23,965 nt of DNA from Silene noctiflora. Lineage: Eukaryota; Streptophyta; Magnoliopsida; Caryophyllales; Caryophyllaceae. The position numbers and the translations under genes were made by a program. A model generated the notes under the pieces. That model had not been told where the DNA came from. It saw only the letters and a list, made by a program, of their open reading frames with translations, and ran no database searches. Positions within the stretch are counted from its first letter, which is position 1, and each line of letters opens with the position of its first letter. This document shows positions 9,729 through 19,439 of the stretch, one piece after another. The DNA is taken from the NCBI GenBank assembly GCA_009801015.1, contig VHZZ01003747.1:55584-79548 (forward strand), in the 5' to 3' direction.

Positions 9729-9786
<58 letters not shown>
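9729..9786. repeat. (TA)29 microsatellite at the palindrome centre
   Basis: 58 bp of uninterrupted TA, self-complementary, forming the axis of the large inverted repeat. The Tyr/Ile-repeat frames here are artefacts. Confidence 0.97.
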
Positions 9787-9789
<3 letters not shown>

Positions 9790-10203
9790 ATGGGACCAAA
9801 TGAGTCCACCCCTAAGTGGTGAGTCCACAAGTCCTCATCCAAGCCATTGGATGAGGGAGATGGATGGTTTAGATCAAAAGCCAAACTAGTGATTAATTTG
9901 CTAATTTAACCCCCTTTCTATACACTCACTAATTCACCCTAATTAAACACTAATTTACTATATATAATTTATTCTTCCAGTCACTTCTCTCTCATCTCAT
10001 ACATCTCACGCATTTTCTCTCTCAAAAACTCAAATAAATAAATAAAACCAAACAAATCACACATCTCTTCCTTACTCACCAACACCAACACCAACAACCA
10101 CCACCACTCACCCTTACAGCCACCACCACTCACCACCACACCACCGCCTCCTTCCTCTCCACTCAAATCTTAAAAACGCGACGACACCACCACATCACCA
10201 CCC

Positions 10204-12215
10204 TGTGGACATGGGCTACACGCGCCGTGTGCACTTGCGTGTTTTTCGGAAGTTTGAGGCGGCGGTACTTCTCCCATAGAACTTTGTGTTGAAAAAGCAT
10301 GTCATAGGCCGTTACTGACTTGAAAGGCATTGAAATCGGTGAATGGTTTGAAAAAGCCTGCATTTGTGGAGTCGCCACCAATTTTTATGGACAATTGGAT
10401 CCATTCGAATACTTCGTGTCATTTCAAGAAACGAAGTGACATGAACACTAAGAAATTCGTTGCCCTTAGCATTCCATGTCTAGACTGACTCTCACGATGC
10501 CAATGAACACTGATGTTCATAGATATCTGAGTAAAGGGCGAGGGTACGTACTAGGAAGCTTTTATTAGAACACCTAATCCCGCTCTACTAATGACCAAGG
10601 AATGTCAATAATACTGAATATGTTATTAATTTATATGCATGCAATGCAGCAAACAATGTTTTAATCCTAACATGTGAATTAGACAAAGTAGGTTGACACA
10701 TAATTTAGCATTCAATTAGGTCAAAGTGGAGATTTATATTTATCTACAAGTAAAAAAGGATAAACAAATGAAAGAAAATAAATTACAAGAGATGAACAAC
10801 GGATCTATGTCACAAACACATTCGAAAGAGTTTTAGAAATTAAAATAAACAAAACACAACGATATTACTGATAACAGTCGATTATAAAGTAATTAGAAAA
10901 GGTATGTCAAAACGAGACGAGATCAGAGACAGAAACCAGCCCAGAATAGGTGCAGCAACAATTGTGTCCTCTGGAAGAGGCACATTAGCTATTGCGTTTG
11001 TTCTTGAGTTGGTTTATGACTGTGAAAGTCAAACTCGCAGGTTGTTAACATTTTTTGGTTAATTTAGTCAGATTATTAGCATATGACTCAAAGAAAGTGG
11101 CTTAGCCAGATTATACATGCTAAAGAATGTCATAAAAGAAAATAAATGAAAAACGAAGAAGCGGATACTCGGGGAAGAAGAAGAAAAGAAAAAACAGACA
11201 AAGAGCCTCTGGAATAGGCGTAGCAGGTGCTGCAACTATTCCAGAAGGCGCATCTGTTCGTGTGTTTCTTCTCAAGTGTCTTTCTTTGTTAACTCTTCAA
11301 AAAGGTTTAAAAACTAAAACTATAAAAGATGATTTGGACATGTATGTGACATAGACTCTTACATTACATAAAAATACAGAAAATAAAGTACAAAGTGGTA
11401 ATACACCCTCAGACATAGATTTTTATGAAACGAGATTGACTAATTCGACTTTAGTGATTGCTCGACTCAATGTAAATGAAGATGCCCGTGAAAAGGATTG
11501 AGTAACAAGTTTGATTTAAAATTGATTAGGTGTAGTGGTTAAGTTGGTCGGTCTATAAAAACGAGACTGGTACTCAGAAAAATCTGGGCTTCGTGGTCGA
11601 GTAGATCAAGCACATAGGAGTCAATAGCAAAAGCTCGTGGTCTTAGAATGCAAAGGGAGAAGAGAAGGGCGGACACTCGCGTGAAAAATATGTGAGGAGG
11701 AGGCCTGTATTTATACTAGTCACGAGGTAAGAGTTATGGAAGGATTAAAACACGGAACGAAATCGAAAAGATCTGGACACTGCTGGAAACAGGCCCAGGA
11801 AGAGGCACAACAGGCTATGCATCCTCTCGTGGAGCAGTTTCTCCTCAGCAACGAAGTTTTACGCGTTTTCAGAGTTTGGGAAGGATTTGATTTCCCTATT
11901 TCATCAAAATAAGGTATTTTCAGAGATCTTAAAAATATTTAGATATTATTTAGGATTCCTAGAAATATCCCTACTCAAATTTGAGACGGTTTCTGAAAAA
12001 TGAAGACGGTTTTTGAACAGGACTCCAAATGCACTCTAATTACTGTCAAAATGACTGTATCAGCACATACATGACAACATAGGGGTTGACACGACTTTTT
12101 GAGCAATCATTTATCGACGAATTAATGAAACGTCATAATATCGCTTTGTATATTAAACATGCGGCCCAATCATCACTGGGTGGTTGGCGAAGGGTGCAGA
12201 AAATAGGTATCTACA
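10204..12215 (-). mobile_element. 3' LTR of a Tat/Retand-like Ty3-gypsy element (copy B)
   Basis: Starts TGTGGACATG and ends TATCTACA on the plus strand. A PPT abuts the right end, so the element is on the minus strand and this is its 3' LTR. It is homologous to solo LTR A throughout (gtcataggccgttactga, ggagtcgccaccaattt, ttagcatt...tctaga, cactcgcgtgaa, aaacatgcggc.caatcatcact). It lies in the CCACCA-rich right arm of the foldback element. No second LTR of this type is seen further right, so the 5' LTR is outside the window or lost. The left border is inferred from copy A. Confidence 0.75.
11708..11715 (-). promoter_or_regulatory. TATA box of LTR B
   Basis: TATAAATA on the minus strand, at the position homologous to the box in copy A. 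Confidence 0.6.
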
Positions 12216-12227
12216 GAGCCCCCACTT
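12216..12227 (-). promoter_or_regulatory. Polypurine tract of the Tat-like element
   Basis: On the minus strand the sequence reads AAGTGGGGGCTC directly before the LTR start TGTAGATACC. This is the usual PPT and 3' LTR junction and fixes the orientation. Confidence 0.75.
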
Positions 12228-12575
12228 TGATTAAGGCTTGGACAAGGCGAAAGTCAAAGTATAGCCCTCAAGTCAATCGAGGATTACAACTTGAAGACTA
12301 TGGCGACACGAGGCGGCTCAAAGGAACTGAACCAAGGACCTTTCGTCGGGAACATTTTAGAGTCTGTCGACTTCTGGGAAGGGTCGTTTACAGTCCATTT
12401 GACTACGTGGGAAAGCTCACCAGCCATAAGAAGAAAGATACCTGCAACACCCCTGGGTGAAACGAGACTGAAGGCGCTTCGGCAAAACTTGCTTGTCTGA
12501 AGATAAGTTGGTGTTTATAGGTATAAGGGTTGATAGGGCTTCTGAAGAAACTTCTTAACTTTTCTGAAGACTAAC
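12228..12575 (-). mobile_element. 3' internal non-coding region of the Tat-like element, proximal part
   Basis: Minus-strand sequence just upstream of the PPT. No reading frame with recognisable content. The plus strand starts to show scattered ctgaag motifs from about 12465, which resume after the nested insertion at 15318, so the two segments were once continuous. Confidence 0.55.
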
Positions 12576-12600
12576 TGATGCCAGAAAAACAAGGATATGC
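12576..12600 (+). repeat. 25-bp direct repeat, left copy, flanking the compound insertion
   Basis: tgatgccagaaaaac..., matching 15037-15061 at 23 of 25 positions. It immediately precedes the left inverted arm. Confidence 0.8.
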
Positions 12601-13312
12601 AATAAACAAGAATGCATAAGACATTTCCGTACTTCCAGATTCGTTCAGCTATTTTCAAAGACTAATATCTCAAAACATACGACTCATTTTGTGCTAAAAT
12701 CAATTTGAAATGAAAGTTCATGACGTTAGCTTTCTAACGAGTGGTCTTTTGCACGATTCAGTTGAGTAACGAATGAGTTATACCTGTTTTAAGTTCAGTT
12801 GTCCAAATCCAACGGGAATGTTGCAATTGAATTCAGATATGCAAATAAACTCGGATATAACTAGCCACCTTACAAGCTAAGGAAACGAGATCAAAAGATT
12901 ATATGCTGTGAAAATTTTATTATATAATTAGTTGTTATTTCCTCTTTAAATTATGTTATCTTTTAGTTATCTTATTTTCTGTTATTAGATTTTGTTATTT
13001 CCTTGTTTAGCTAGTATCTTATTTAGCAAGAATACGATCTTTTTAGAAGATCAATTATATAACCTAGAAGACCTAATATCGAGCCTATATAAGGCGTGTA
13101 ATAGCTACTACATTTTTCAGACTTTGATTAAGAAAAAAATTACAGAAAACCCCGGTCAAGTTTTTATCACCAATTCTTTTGTTTTGAGAACGTACTTCAA
13201 AACGATCTTGATTTGAGAACGTACTTCTGATCAACCTACGATTTTAAGTTGGGATCTGAGTTCCTTCGTTATTAGCTGCGATTTTAGGTCGAAATTCAAG
13301 GCTAAATATCCT
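12601..13312 (+). repeat. Left long inverted arm (LTR-like, with TATA box)
   Basis: Reverse-complementary to 14336-15033 over about 700 bp with scattered mismatches. Shared blocks include gaaagttcatga.gtta, aagttcagttgtccaaatcc, ttatataattagttgttatt, tttccttgtttagctagta and cgagcctatataaggcg. TATATAAGG at 13086-13094, followed by a transcript-leader-like stretch, makes this look like an LTR. Plant LTR elements normally have direct, not inverted, LTRs, so either two LTRs sit in opposite orientation or these are long terminal inverted repeats. Confidence 0.75.
13086..13094 (+). promoter_or_regulatory. TATA box in the left arm
   Basis: TATATAAGG, conserved in reverse orientation in the right arm (14551-14543). 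Confidence 0.55.
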
Positions 13313-13429
13313 TTTCATTTTCGTTCTTTTCGTTATTTTGATGCTGTTTCGTTTCAATCACAAAAATACAAAAACAAGTCCCTTAATTATGCTGCAAGTT
13401 TATTATGTCGGATCTTATTTCACAACAAG

Positions 13430-14018
13430 TGGTATCAGAGCCCAAGGTTCGACTTGGGCTAGACACGAGGATGCATCAATAGGCCCAAGACTTGATGTTG
13501 TACACTCTAAGGCGTGGAACTCCTACCTCGAGGTGGAGCCTTGAGCAAGTCCGGTCTAGGGCTAAATGGATGAAAGGCGCCATAGGTCTTGCCGGACAAA
13601 GACCATTTGTGTACTAGAACTGTTGATCAGGTGGACATTTATCAGGTTGGGTGCCACAGATCTGGTGGGTCGTTTCCAGGTTGGATGCAAGAGACCGTTT
13701 GTGTTCTAGGACTTTCTGAAGTGGCGGACCTGGTCCAGGGTATATTGATGCAGAGGATGTTCGATAAGCATGTGTAGCAAATTCCCAAGAAGGGCACATG
13801 AACATGCCAGTTCCGGAGAATATGAGGGATCACACTTGACCAGGCGGAGACATGTGGTGCAAGACAGGGCTCGTGGTAGCATGGTGTGTCGGCAAAGAGG
13901 AGGTTATCAAGATATGGTGATGTTTCGGGTGTCTAGAAGTTGGGGTTGTAGATGTGGGAAATTCTCATAAGAGATAAGGCCCGAGTCAAGATGATGGTCC
14001 TTTGTGTGAGGGGAGGAT
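13430..14018 (+). mobile_element. TRIM-like internal domain, PBS to PPT
   Basis: Opens with TGGTATCAGAGCCC (13430 on), complementary to the 3' end of initiator Met tRNA and the standard plant PBS, two bases (ag) after cacaaca. The following block (aaggttcgacttgggctagacacgagg, ggagccttgagcaagtccggtct) is typical of TRIM internal regions as I remember them. It ends in a PPT, gaggggagga (14008-14017), then TGTTAGG. There is no gag or pol frame, as expected for a TRIM (short frames such as 13589-13777 are incidental). The left flank is not a copy of the 3' LTR that follows, so the expected 5' LTR is missing or replaced. Confidence 0.65.
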
Positions 14019-14230
14019 TGTTAGGGTGAAAACTTATGTCCCACATCGGAAAGGTGAAATATCATCTTTATAAGTGTCTAAAAAATATAATAGTACGAGG
14101 CCTTTTGGGAAGAAGCCCAAGAGTAAATCAGTGAGGGGTTGGCCCAAAGCAGACAATATCGTACTATTATGTGTAGTGGACAAAGATGGCATAGAGGACC
14201 AACATGAGGTATGCACGGTTCCGCACAACA
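14019..14230 (+). mobile_element. TRIM-like 3' LTR, 212 bp
   Basis: Starts TGTTAGGGTGAAAACTTATG and has cccacatcgg, cgaggccttttggga, ttggcccaaagc and gacaatatcgtacta, a block conserved in many plant TRIM and related short LTRs (recalled, not searched). It ends ccgcacaaca, matching the cacaaca before the PBS. A perfect 10-bp dyad, aatagtacga (14089-14098) and tcgtactatt (14159-14168), lies inside. Confidence 0.65.
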
Positions 14231-14335
14231 AGATACCATATGATACGAATGCGGAAGCGACTTAACAGATATTAACGAACATGAGGGTATCATGTGTTAA
14301 GCGTGACAACCGAACTAATTTTATCGAATTAAAAA

Positions 14336-15033
14336 GGGGATATTTAGTCTGTAGTTCTACCTCGAACCCGATGCTAATAATGATGAGATTGGAGCCCAAT
14401 CCTCAATCGCCAATTCGAAGTACAATCTCGAATTTTGTATACAAACTGACCAGGAATGATCAAAAGCTTGCAACGGGTTTTGTGTTTATTTCAAACAACA
14501 ATTTTATAATCTCTAATCTGAAAAATACAGAAGCACATCTCGCCTTATATAGGCTCGATTAGAATATTCTCGGTTATACAAAGGATCTTCTAAAAATCTT
14601 ATTCTTGCTAAATAATATACTAGCTAAACAAGGAAATAACAAACTCTAATTACAGAAAATAAGATATTTAAAAGATAACATAATTTAAAGAGGAAATAAC
14701 AACTAATTATATAATAAAATAGCAGCAGCATATAATCTATTGATCTCGTTTCCTTAGATTGTCACGTGGTCAATTATATCCGAGTTCATTTGCATATCCG
14801 AATTCATTTGAAACATTCCCGTTGGATTTGGACAACTGAACTTAAAAAAGGCATATCTCGTCCGTTACACAACCAAATCACGCATAAGACCACTCGTTGG
14901 AAAGATAACATTATGAACTTTCATTTCCAATGGATTTTAGCACACAACGAGTCATATATTTTGATATATTCGTCTTTGAAAATAACTGAATAAATCTGGA
15001 AATTCAGAAACTTCTTAAGCATTCTTGTTTATT
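14336..15033 (-). repeat. Right long inverted arm (LTR-like, reversed)
   Basis: Reverse complement of 12601-13312. The minus strand carries the TATATAAGG box at 14551-14543. It lies only 28 bp from a third, partial, plus-oriented copy (15062-15312), so the two form a near-perfect palindrome with roughly 250-bp arms. Confidence 0.78.
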
Positions 15034-15036
15034 TTA

Positions 15037-15061
15037 TGATGCAAGAAAAACATGGATATGC
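15037..15061 (+). repeat. 25-bp direct repeat, right copy
   Basis: tgatgcaagaaaaac..., 23 of 25 identical to 12576-12600, directly after the right arm. It could be a long target duplication or part of a repeated unit that includes the neighbouring arm copy. Confidence 0.8.
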
Positions 15062-15312
15062 AATAAACACGAATGCTTAAGACATTTCTGAATTATCAAA
15101 TTCGTTCAATTATTTTCAAAGATGAATATCTCAAAATATATGACTCGTTTTGTGCTGAAATCAATTGTAAATGAAAGTTCATGATGTTAGCTTTCCAACG
15201 AGTGGTGTTATGCGTGATTCGGTTGAGTAATGAACGAGAAATGCCTGTTTTAAGTTCAGCTGTCCAAATCGAATGGGAATGTTTCAAATGAATTTGGATA
15301 TGCAAATGAACT
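15062..15312 (+). repeat. Third, partial copy of the arm sequence
   Basis: Same orientation as 12601-12857 and aligned with it (gaaagttcatgatgttagctttc, aagttcagctgtccaaatc). It stops at gaactc just before the ctgaagg-rich sequence of the host element. Confidence 0.8.
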
Positions 15313-15317
15313 CTGAA

Positions 15318-15621
15318 TGCTACCTCTGAAAGGAAGGCTGAAGGGACACTCTCTGAATGGCTGATACGAAGACATTTTTTTGAAGGCTAACTGAAGGGAA
15401 TTTCTGAAAAAAGAACATATAAAGGACTATATGAAGGTTACTGAAGGACATCTGAATTATTTAGAAAGGACCGTTTGAAGGATTTAAACTATTCGAGGGG
15501 TTATCTGAAATATTTCAATTGATGATTTTGAAGGATGAAGGATTTGAAGCCGTAAGCTTCTGAAAGATTTGAAGGATGGAGGTAAGCTTCTGAAAGATCT
15601 GAAGGATGGAGGTAAGCTTCT
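15318..15621 (+). repeat. ctgaagga-rich region with a 30-bp tandem repeat
   Basis: Many degenerate ctgaagga motifs run from 15318. They end in two 30-bp units differing at one position (gtaagcttctgaaagat(t/c)..., 15552-15581 and 15582-15611) and a third partial unit from 15612. It belongs to the 3' internal region of the minus-strand Tat-like element, where Retand elements are known to carry amplified tandem repeats. Confidence 0.8.
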
Positions 15622-15719
15622 ATCAAACACCGTGGGTAATAATATTGGAGGCAAAAGTTTCAGAGAATTTTCACGGAGAGGATTTAGCTTGCGTTGGTCT
15701 CAAGCAAACTCTATTTTAT

Positions 15720-15855
15720 CGAGAAGTACAAATATTGTAGGCCTGCAGTGGACTCTCGCTAGGGAAATGTAATCCGCTAAGAGCATCGAGAAGTGCAAGG
15801 GGCTGTAAGCCTGCAATGAACTCTCGCTGGGGAAATGTAATCCGCTGGCGAGGAT
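15720..15855 (+). repeat. Tandem duplication, 67-bp period
   Basis: Units starting at 15720 and 15787 share cgagaagt.caa, gt.ggcctgca.tg.actctcgct.gggaaatgtaatccgct with scattered differences. Confidence 0.85.
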
Positions 15856-18109
15856 CGCGACTTGATTGAATCCCCTAGTTGGAATGATATGTTCTTCTTA
15901 CAATTATCTGCATAGTTAGTGGCACCACAAATTCGCAGTCTAACAGAAAAAATAATAGCACATAAGCACATACGTACATAAGCAATTGAGACTTAACCTC
16001 ATGGAAGGGAACACAAGCTTCGAAAGATCTGTCTTTTTTATAACTTGCTTAAAGGTTGAATTTGTTGCTTGTAATGCGTTATGCATATTCAATGGGCTCT
16101 AGACGCGTGACATATGCGACATAGACTAACAGACACAAGATGACAGACTGATGTGAACGTGATATGGACTAATGCCAACATGGACTTAACAAACGCAATA
16201 CAGACTTTGGTTTGTCATGACATGAGGATGACTTCGACAGACTTTGCCTAAGTATGCATAACCTCTAGCCAGATATGGGTGATAACACGTATCAGTTCCA
16301 AAGGTAGAAGATCTGCAAGACTGAGGGACATATAATGGAAAGGGCTTGATTGACTGTCTTCATTTGGCATCTTTCGCCATCTTTTCCTACACTGGAATGC
16401 TTTATTGAGGTTTGATTACTAAGAGAATAGATGAAAGATTTTTGTTATCGTCCGGACCGAGCATTAACTCAAATGAGACTCGAGAATAAAAGGGAGGAAT
16501 AAAGGAAGGCTGGCATCTCGGAAGTGAAGCCCCCAGGATTAGAACATGACTCGGGTATTTGGCATAAAGGGAAACTAGGCGACGAGAAGGAGCCCTCGGT
16601 AAAGTGGTAGAAATGGATAATGGCTGGGATGACTGTGAAATTTGAGGGGATGACAATTAAGGTCGGAAGTTGATGGTTGGGATGGTTGTGTCCTTGTAGA
16701 AGACTGCCTACATATTGACGTGAAGTGAAATCAAACCAGATCGCAGTTCTGAGTGTGTGTGCCTAAGCTAGCTGTTAGGGCCTTAAAGTGCATGGGTCAC
16801 GAGGGTATATTCCTTTAGGTGACTTGAAGAATCGATTTGAGATAATTCTCTCTTTGATCAAAAACCAAAGAGGTGTAGTTTATAAAAAATTTCCTGGTCA
16901 TGTGAGCACACTCAAAAGCGGACCTTAAGGGTGAATTGGGTATGTCCCGTTCTAGGCGGCAAAGTACTCGAAGACTCCGTATCTGGGTCAAGGTGAAAAT
17001 GGCTTGGATATTTTGGAAAGTGGAGCTTGAAAATAAGAGGCTTCAAATGAAAAACTCTTTGGAGGTTCATTTGTGGCGTTAAGGCTTGATGTCGTTATGG
17101 CTTGTAATATGGCTTGAAAATAGAGTCTCAGACTTGATGTAGGCTGAGCACAAAAAGGGTAGGTTAAATGATGCGGGTTCAGATTTCTATGTCTTCGCCC
17201 TAAAGGATTGGTATACACTCAACGAGTTTGAGAGGATTCTCAAAATTCCTAACTATCTCTCTGTAATGGTCTCGAGAAGGACTTAGGATGTAGAAAGGCT
17301 ATATGACGGTCCTAGCTGACCATTTGGCATCTTCGCAAATGAGGTTCGGATGTTGACTTGTGGCATTTGGTTTCAGTATCTGATTTCAGGGTTGTTCTTG
17401 ATTGGACTCAGATTATTGGTACGAGATCTATCTTGCATGTTTCAAGATCCATCTTTTTGGCCCTTTGAAAATAACATTGACGTCGGATATTGGCATCGAT
17501 CTCTCTTCTTGATTAAGCCTTTCTTGTTTGGCTGGTGGCTTTTGGATCTGCCTTAGATTTTGATGATGACATGCTATCATGTATTTGGGTCAGACTAACA
17601 CCTTTTATGTGGAATGGGCCAGTCTTTACTAAACGGGTTGTGTATTTTGGGGAATGGGCTTACCTTCCGTCATAGATCATTAATAAGAGAGACGACCTAG
17701 ATTCATTCTAGAATCTCTTGAGATATGCTCGTCCTAAACTGGGTTACGACGAGGTTTCTATTGCCAGACATGGAATAGGTAAGGAAAGAACACGAAATTT
17801 CAGGTTCTTCACCATTCTGAAAGGAGCATGATTTAAGTGTACTCAGATTGACTCGACATGTTTGTTCATTCATTTTAAAATGTCTCAAATCAATTCTTGT
17901 TGTCAGAGGGAATAAGAAAGAAGTAGGAAAGAGGAGTATGTGGATTAAAAGGTTCTGCGTTTAATGAAACAATGAATAAACTTAACATAAACTCGAGAAG
18001 ACACATGACTCGTGGGACAATCCCTAGGTTGTCACTAGGAATCCAAATTAAGAAAGACATACACTAGAAACATTATGGGAAAGAAAGCTTAAGACTCGGG
18101 CGTAAACTC
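15856..18109 (-). mobile_element. Long non-coding 3' region of the Tat-like element
   Basis: About 2.2 kb lying between the gag-like remnants (minus strand) and the repeats near the 3' LTR. Open frames reach only about 60-85 residues (for example 16402-16656 and 16988-17218, minus), with no recognisable domain. No protease, reverse transcriptase, RNase H or integrase motif could be read. Either pol was deleted or the element is non-autonomous. Confidence 0.45.
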
Positions 18110-18713
18110 TTACTCGATCTTAGATCCAGACTCATAATCATCACTGTTATCATCATAGGATTCTCTTTTGGCATTTGGTGGCTTTAATGTCTGGTCTTGA
18201 TCGTTGAACCATTTGAGCACCCCATCTTCATTGCTTGGAATGATGGGCGGAGAACAGTCGAGGAGGGTTTCTTGCTTTGGTAGAACAGTATATCCATAAG
18301 GATTGACTAAGCTATCTTGTTCGTTAAAAGCCGAGAGAAGCAGTTTCCCACTATCAATCATATCCCGGATCACATGCTTAAGCTTATAACACATCTCAGT
18401 ATCGTGTTCATGACCTTCGTGATATTGGCAATAAGCATTACTGTCCCAAAACTTGGTCTTCTTTTGGGTATTGGATCGGGTGTAGGCCAATCGGCTTCAA
18501 CTTCCATTATTTCATGAGCCTCTGAAGGGCATCGGAGTATTTAATACCAATGTCGGTAAATTTCCTAGGAGGTATACCCTTTTTATTGGGAGCCTTCGAG
18601 AGGATGACCTCGTTGGTGCGTGCGTTCTCCATTGATAAATTCTCAACGGTTTTAATATCGCAAACTTTCAAACGGGATGCGTAATTTGGGTTAAGGCAGT
18701 TAATTAATGACAT
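18110..18713 (-). pseudogene. gag-like zinc-knuckle module 1 (Tat-type), frameshifted
   Basis: Read right to left, the first half (18713-18507) gives MENARTNE...IPPRKFTDIGIKYSDALQRLM. After a frameshift near 18490-18510 the second half gives KKTKFWDSNAYCQYHEGHEHDTEMC, LKHVIRDMIDSGKL, and an acidic tail with LLDCSPP. The knuckle (18389-18430) has Cys-x2-His-x4-His-x4-Cys spacing, with the following LK..I.DMI.SGKL helix. This matches the C-terminal part of Tat/Ogre-type gag proteins as I know them, which bind nucleic acid in the virus-like particle. It ends with a stop at 18110. It is the third of three successive modules in the direction of reading. Confidence 0.65.
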
Positions 18714-18759
18714 GTTCGATGAATGTCCCCTCCCCTGATTGATCGAACATTTGTTAATT

Positions 18760-19424
18760 GGTTTCCATTTTTACCAAGTGATTGGTGGAGTGCTTATTGT
18801 CTTTATCATCTGAAGGATTAAACTTCTTATAAGGCAGCTTGGTTTTTGTATTTGAGCTAGTTAAGAGCGAGACAAAAATCATACCATCCTCGATTCCATC
18901 TTGTATGATATGCTTACGCTTGTAGAAATTCTCGACATCATGTCTTATGCCCCTATGGTATTGACAATATGAATTGCCATCCCAAAATTTGGACTTCTTT
19001 TCTGGGTCAGGATCTGGGTTGGACCGATAGGTTGTAGGAGACCCAAAAAGGATAATTTTTCCAAAGCTAATGCATAAGGTATGCCTAGACTGGTGAACGA
19101 CCTTGGACGGTTTCTTAGATTCTTCGATGAAGGCTCCATGAGGTTACCTTTTGCAATTTTGATTCCTGGATAAGATGGATGTGAGGCATTAGAAGATCTA
19201 GGGACAAGTTGTTCATTTGTCCTTTCTAAGAGTGTGCTAGGTTGAGGGATTGTTTGAACACCCTCTCCCTTTCCCAATGGTTCATTACCAAATTTCTTAC
19301 CCATTTCAACAAGATGTTTTTCAAAGGTGAGAGATTTCCCTTCCATACTAGAAAGCTTGGTGGTCAGATTATTGATGGCTCCCTCTAGTTTGGAAAATTT
19401 ATTGTTGATGGCGGCACAAAACAT
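18760..19424 (-). pseudogene. gag-like zinc-knuckle module 2, frameshifted, knuckle Cys lost
   Basis: Starts with a coiled-coil-like stretch (INNKFSKLEGAINNLTTKLS), a Pro/Ser-rich linker, then RPRSFTSLGIPYALALEKL and LLQPIGPT. A one-base shift near 19010 is needed to continue into KKSKFWDGNSYCQYHRG and KHIIQDGIEDG. In the knuckle (18925-18966) the fourth ligand is Phe (TTC) instead of Cys, so it should not bind zinc normally. The tail after the knuckle differs from the other two modules. Clearly paralogous to modules 1 and 3, and non-functional as it stands. Confidence 0.62.
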
Positions 19425-19439
19425 AAGTATTCCACTCTA

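Larger units (their letters stand above)
9365..10203. mobile_element. Large TA-centred inverted repeat (foldback/MITE-like), copy 2
   Basis: Left arm 9365-9727 and right arm 9787-10203 are imperfect reverse complements around a TA microsatellite. Matching pairs, reading outward, are ggactcaattga / caaatgagtcc, ggttggatgaggact (9628-9642) / agtcctcatccaagcc (9830-9845), agatctaatcc / ggtttagatc, gaaatgcgagatgtgagaatatgaga / tctcatacatctcacgcattttc, and GGTGGT-rich / CCACCA-rich outer ends. No transposase frame is present. The outer ends are interrupted by solo LTR A on the left and LTR B on the right. Confidence 0.7.

Noticed and set aside
9601-9828. Frames with (Tyr-Ile)n repeats
   Set aside because: Translation of the (TA)29 microsatellite.
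10163-10381. Minus-strand frame of 72 residues
   Set aside because: It runs across the LTR 3' part into the CCA-rich flank, and the equivalent part of copy A is not open in the same way.
12086-12500. Plus-strand frames of 124 and 69 residues
   Set aside because: They cross the LTR end and polypurine tract of the minus-strand element, so they are chance open frames on the antisense side.
13589-13970. Overlapping short frames on both strands in the TRIM-like core
   Set aside because: TRIM internal regions are non-coding and no domain is visible.
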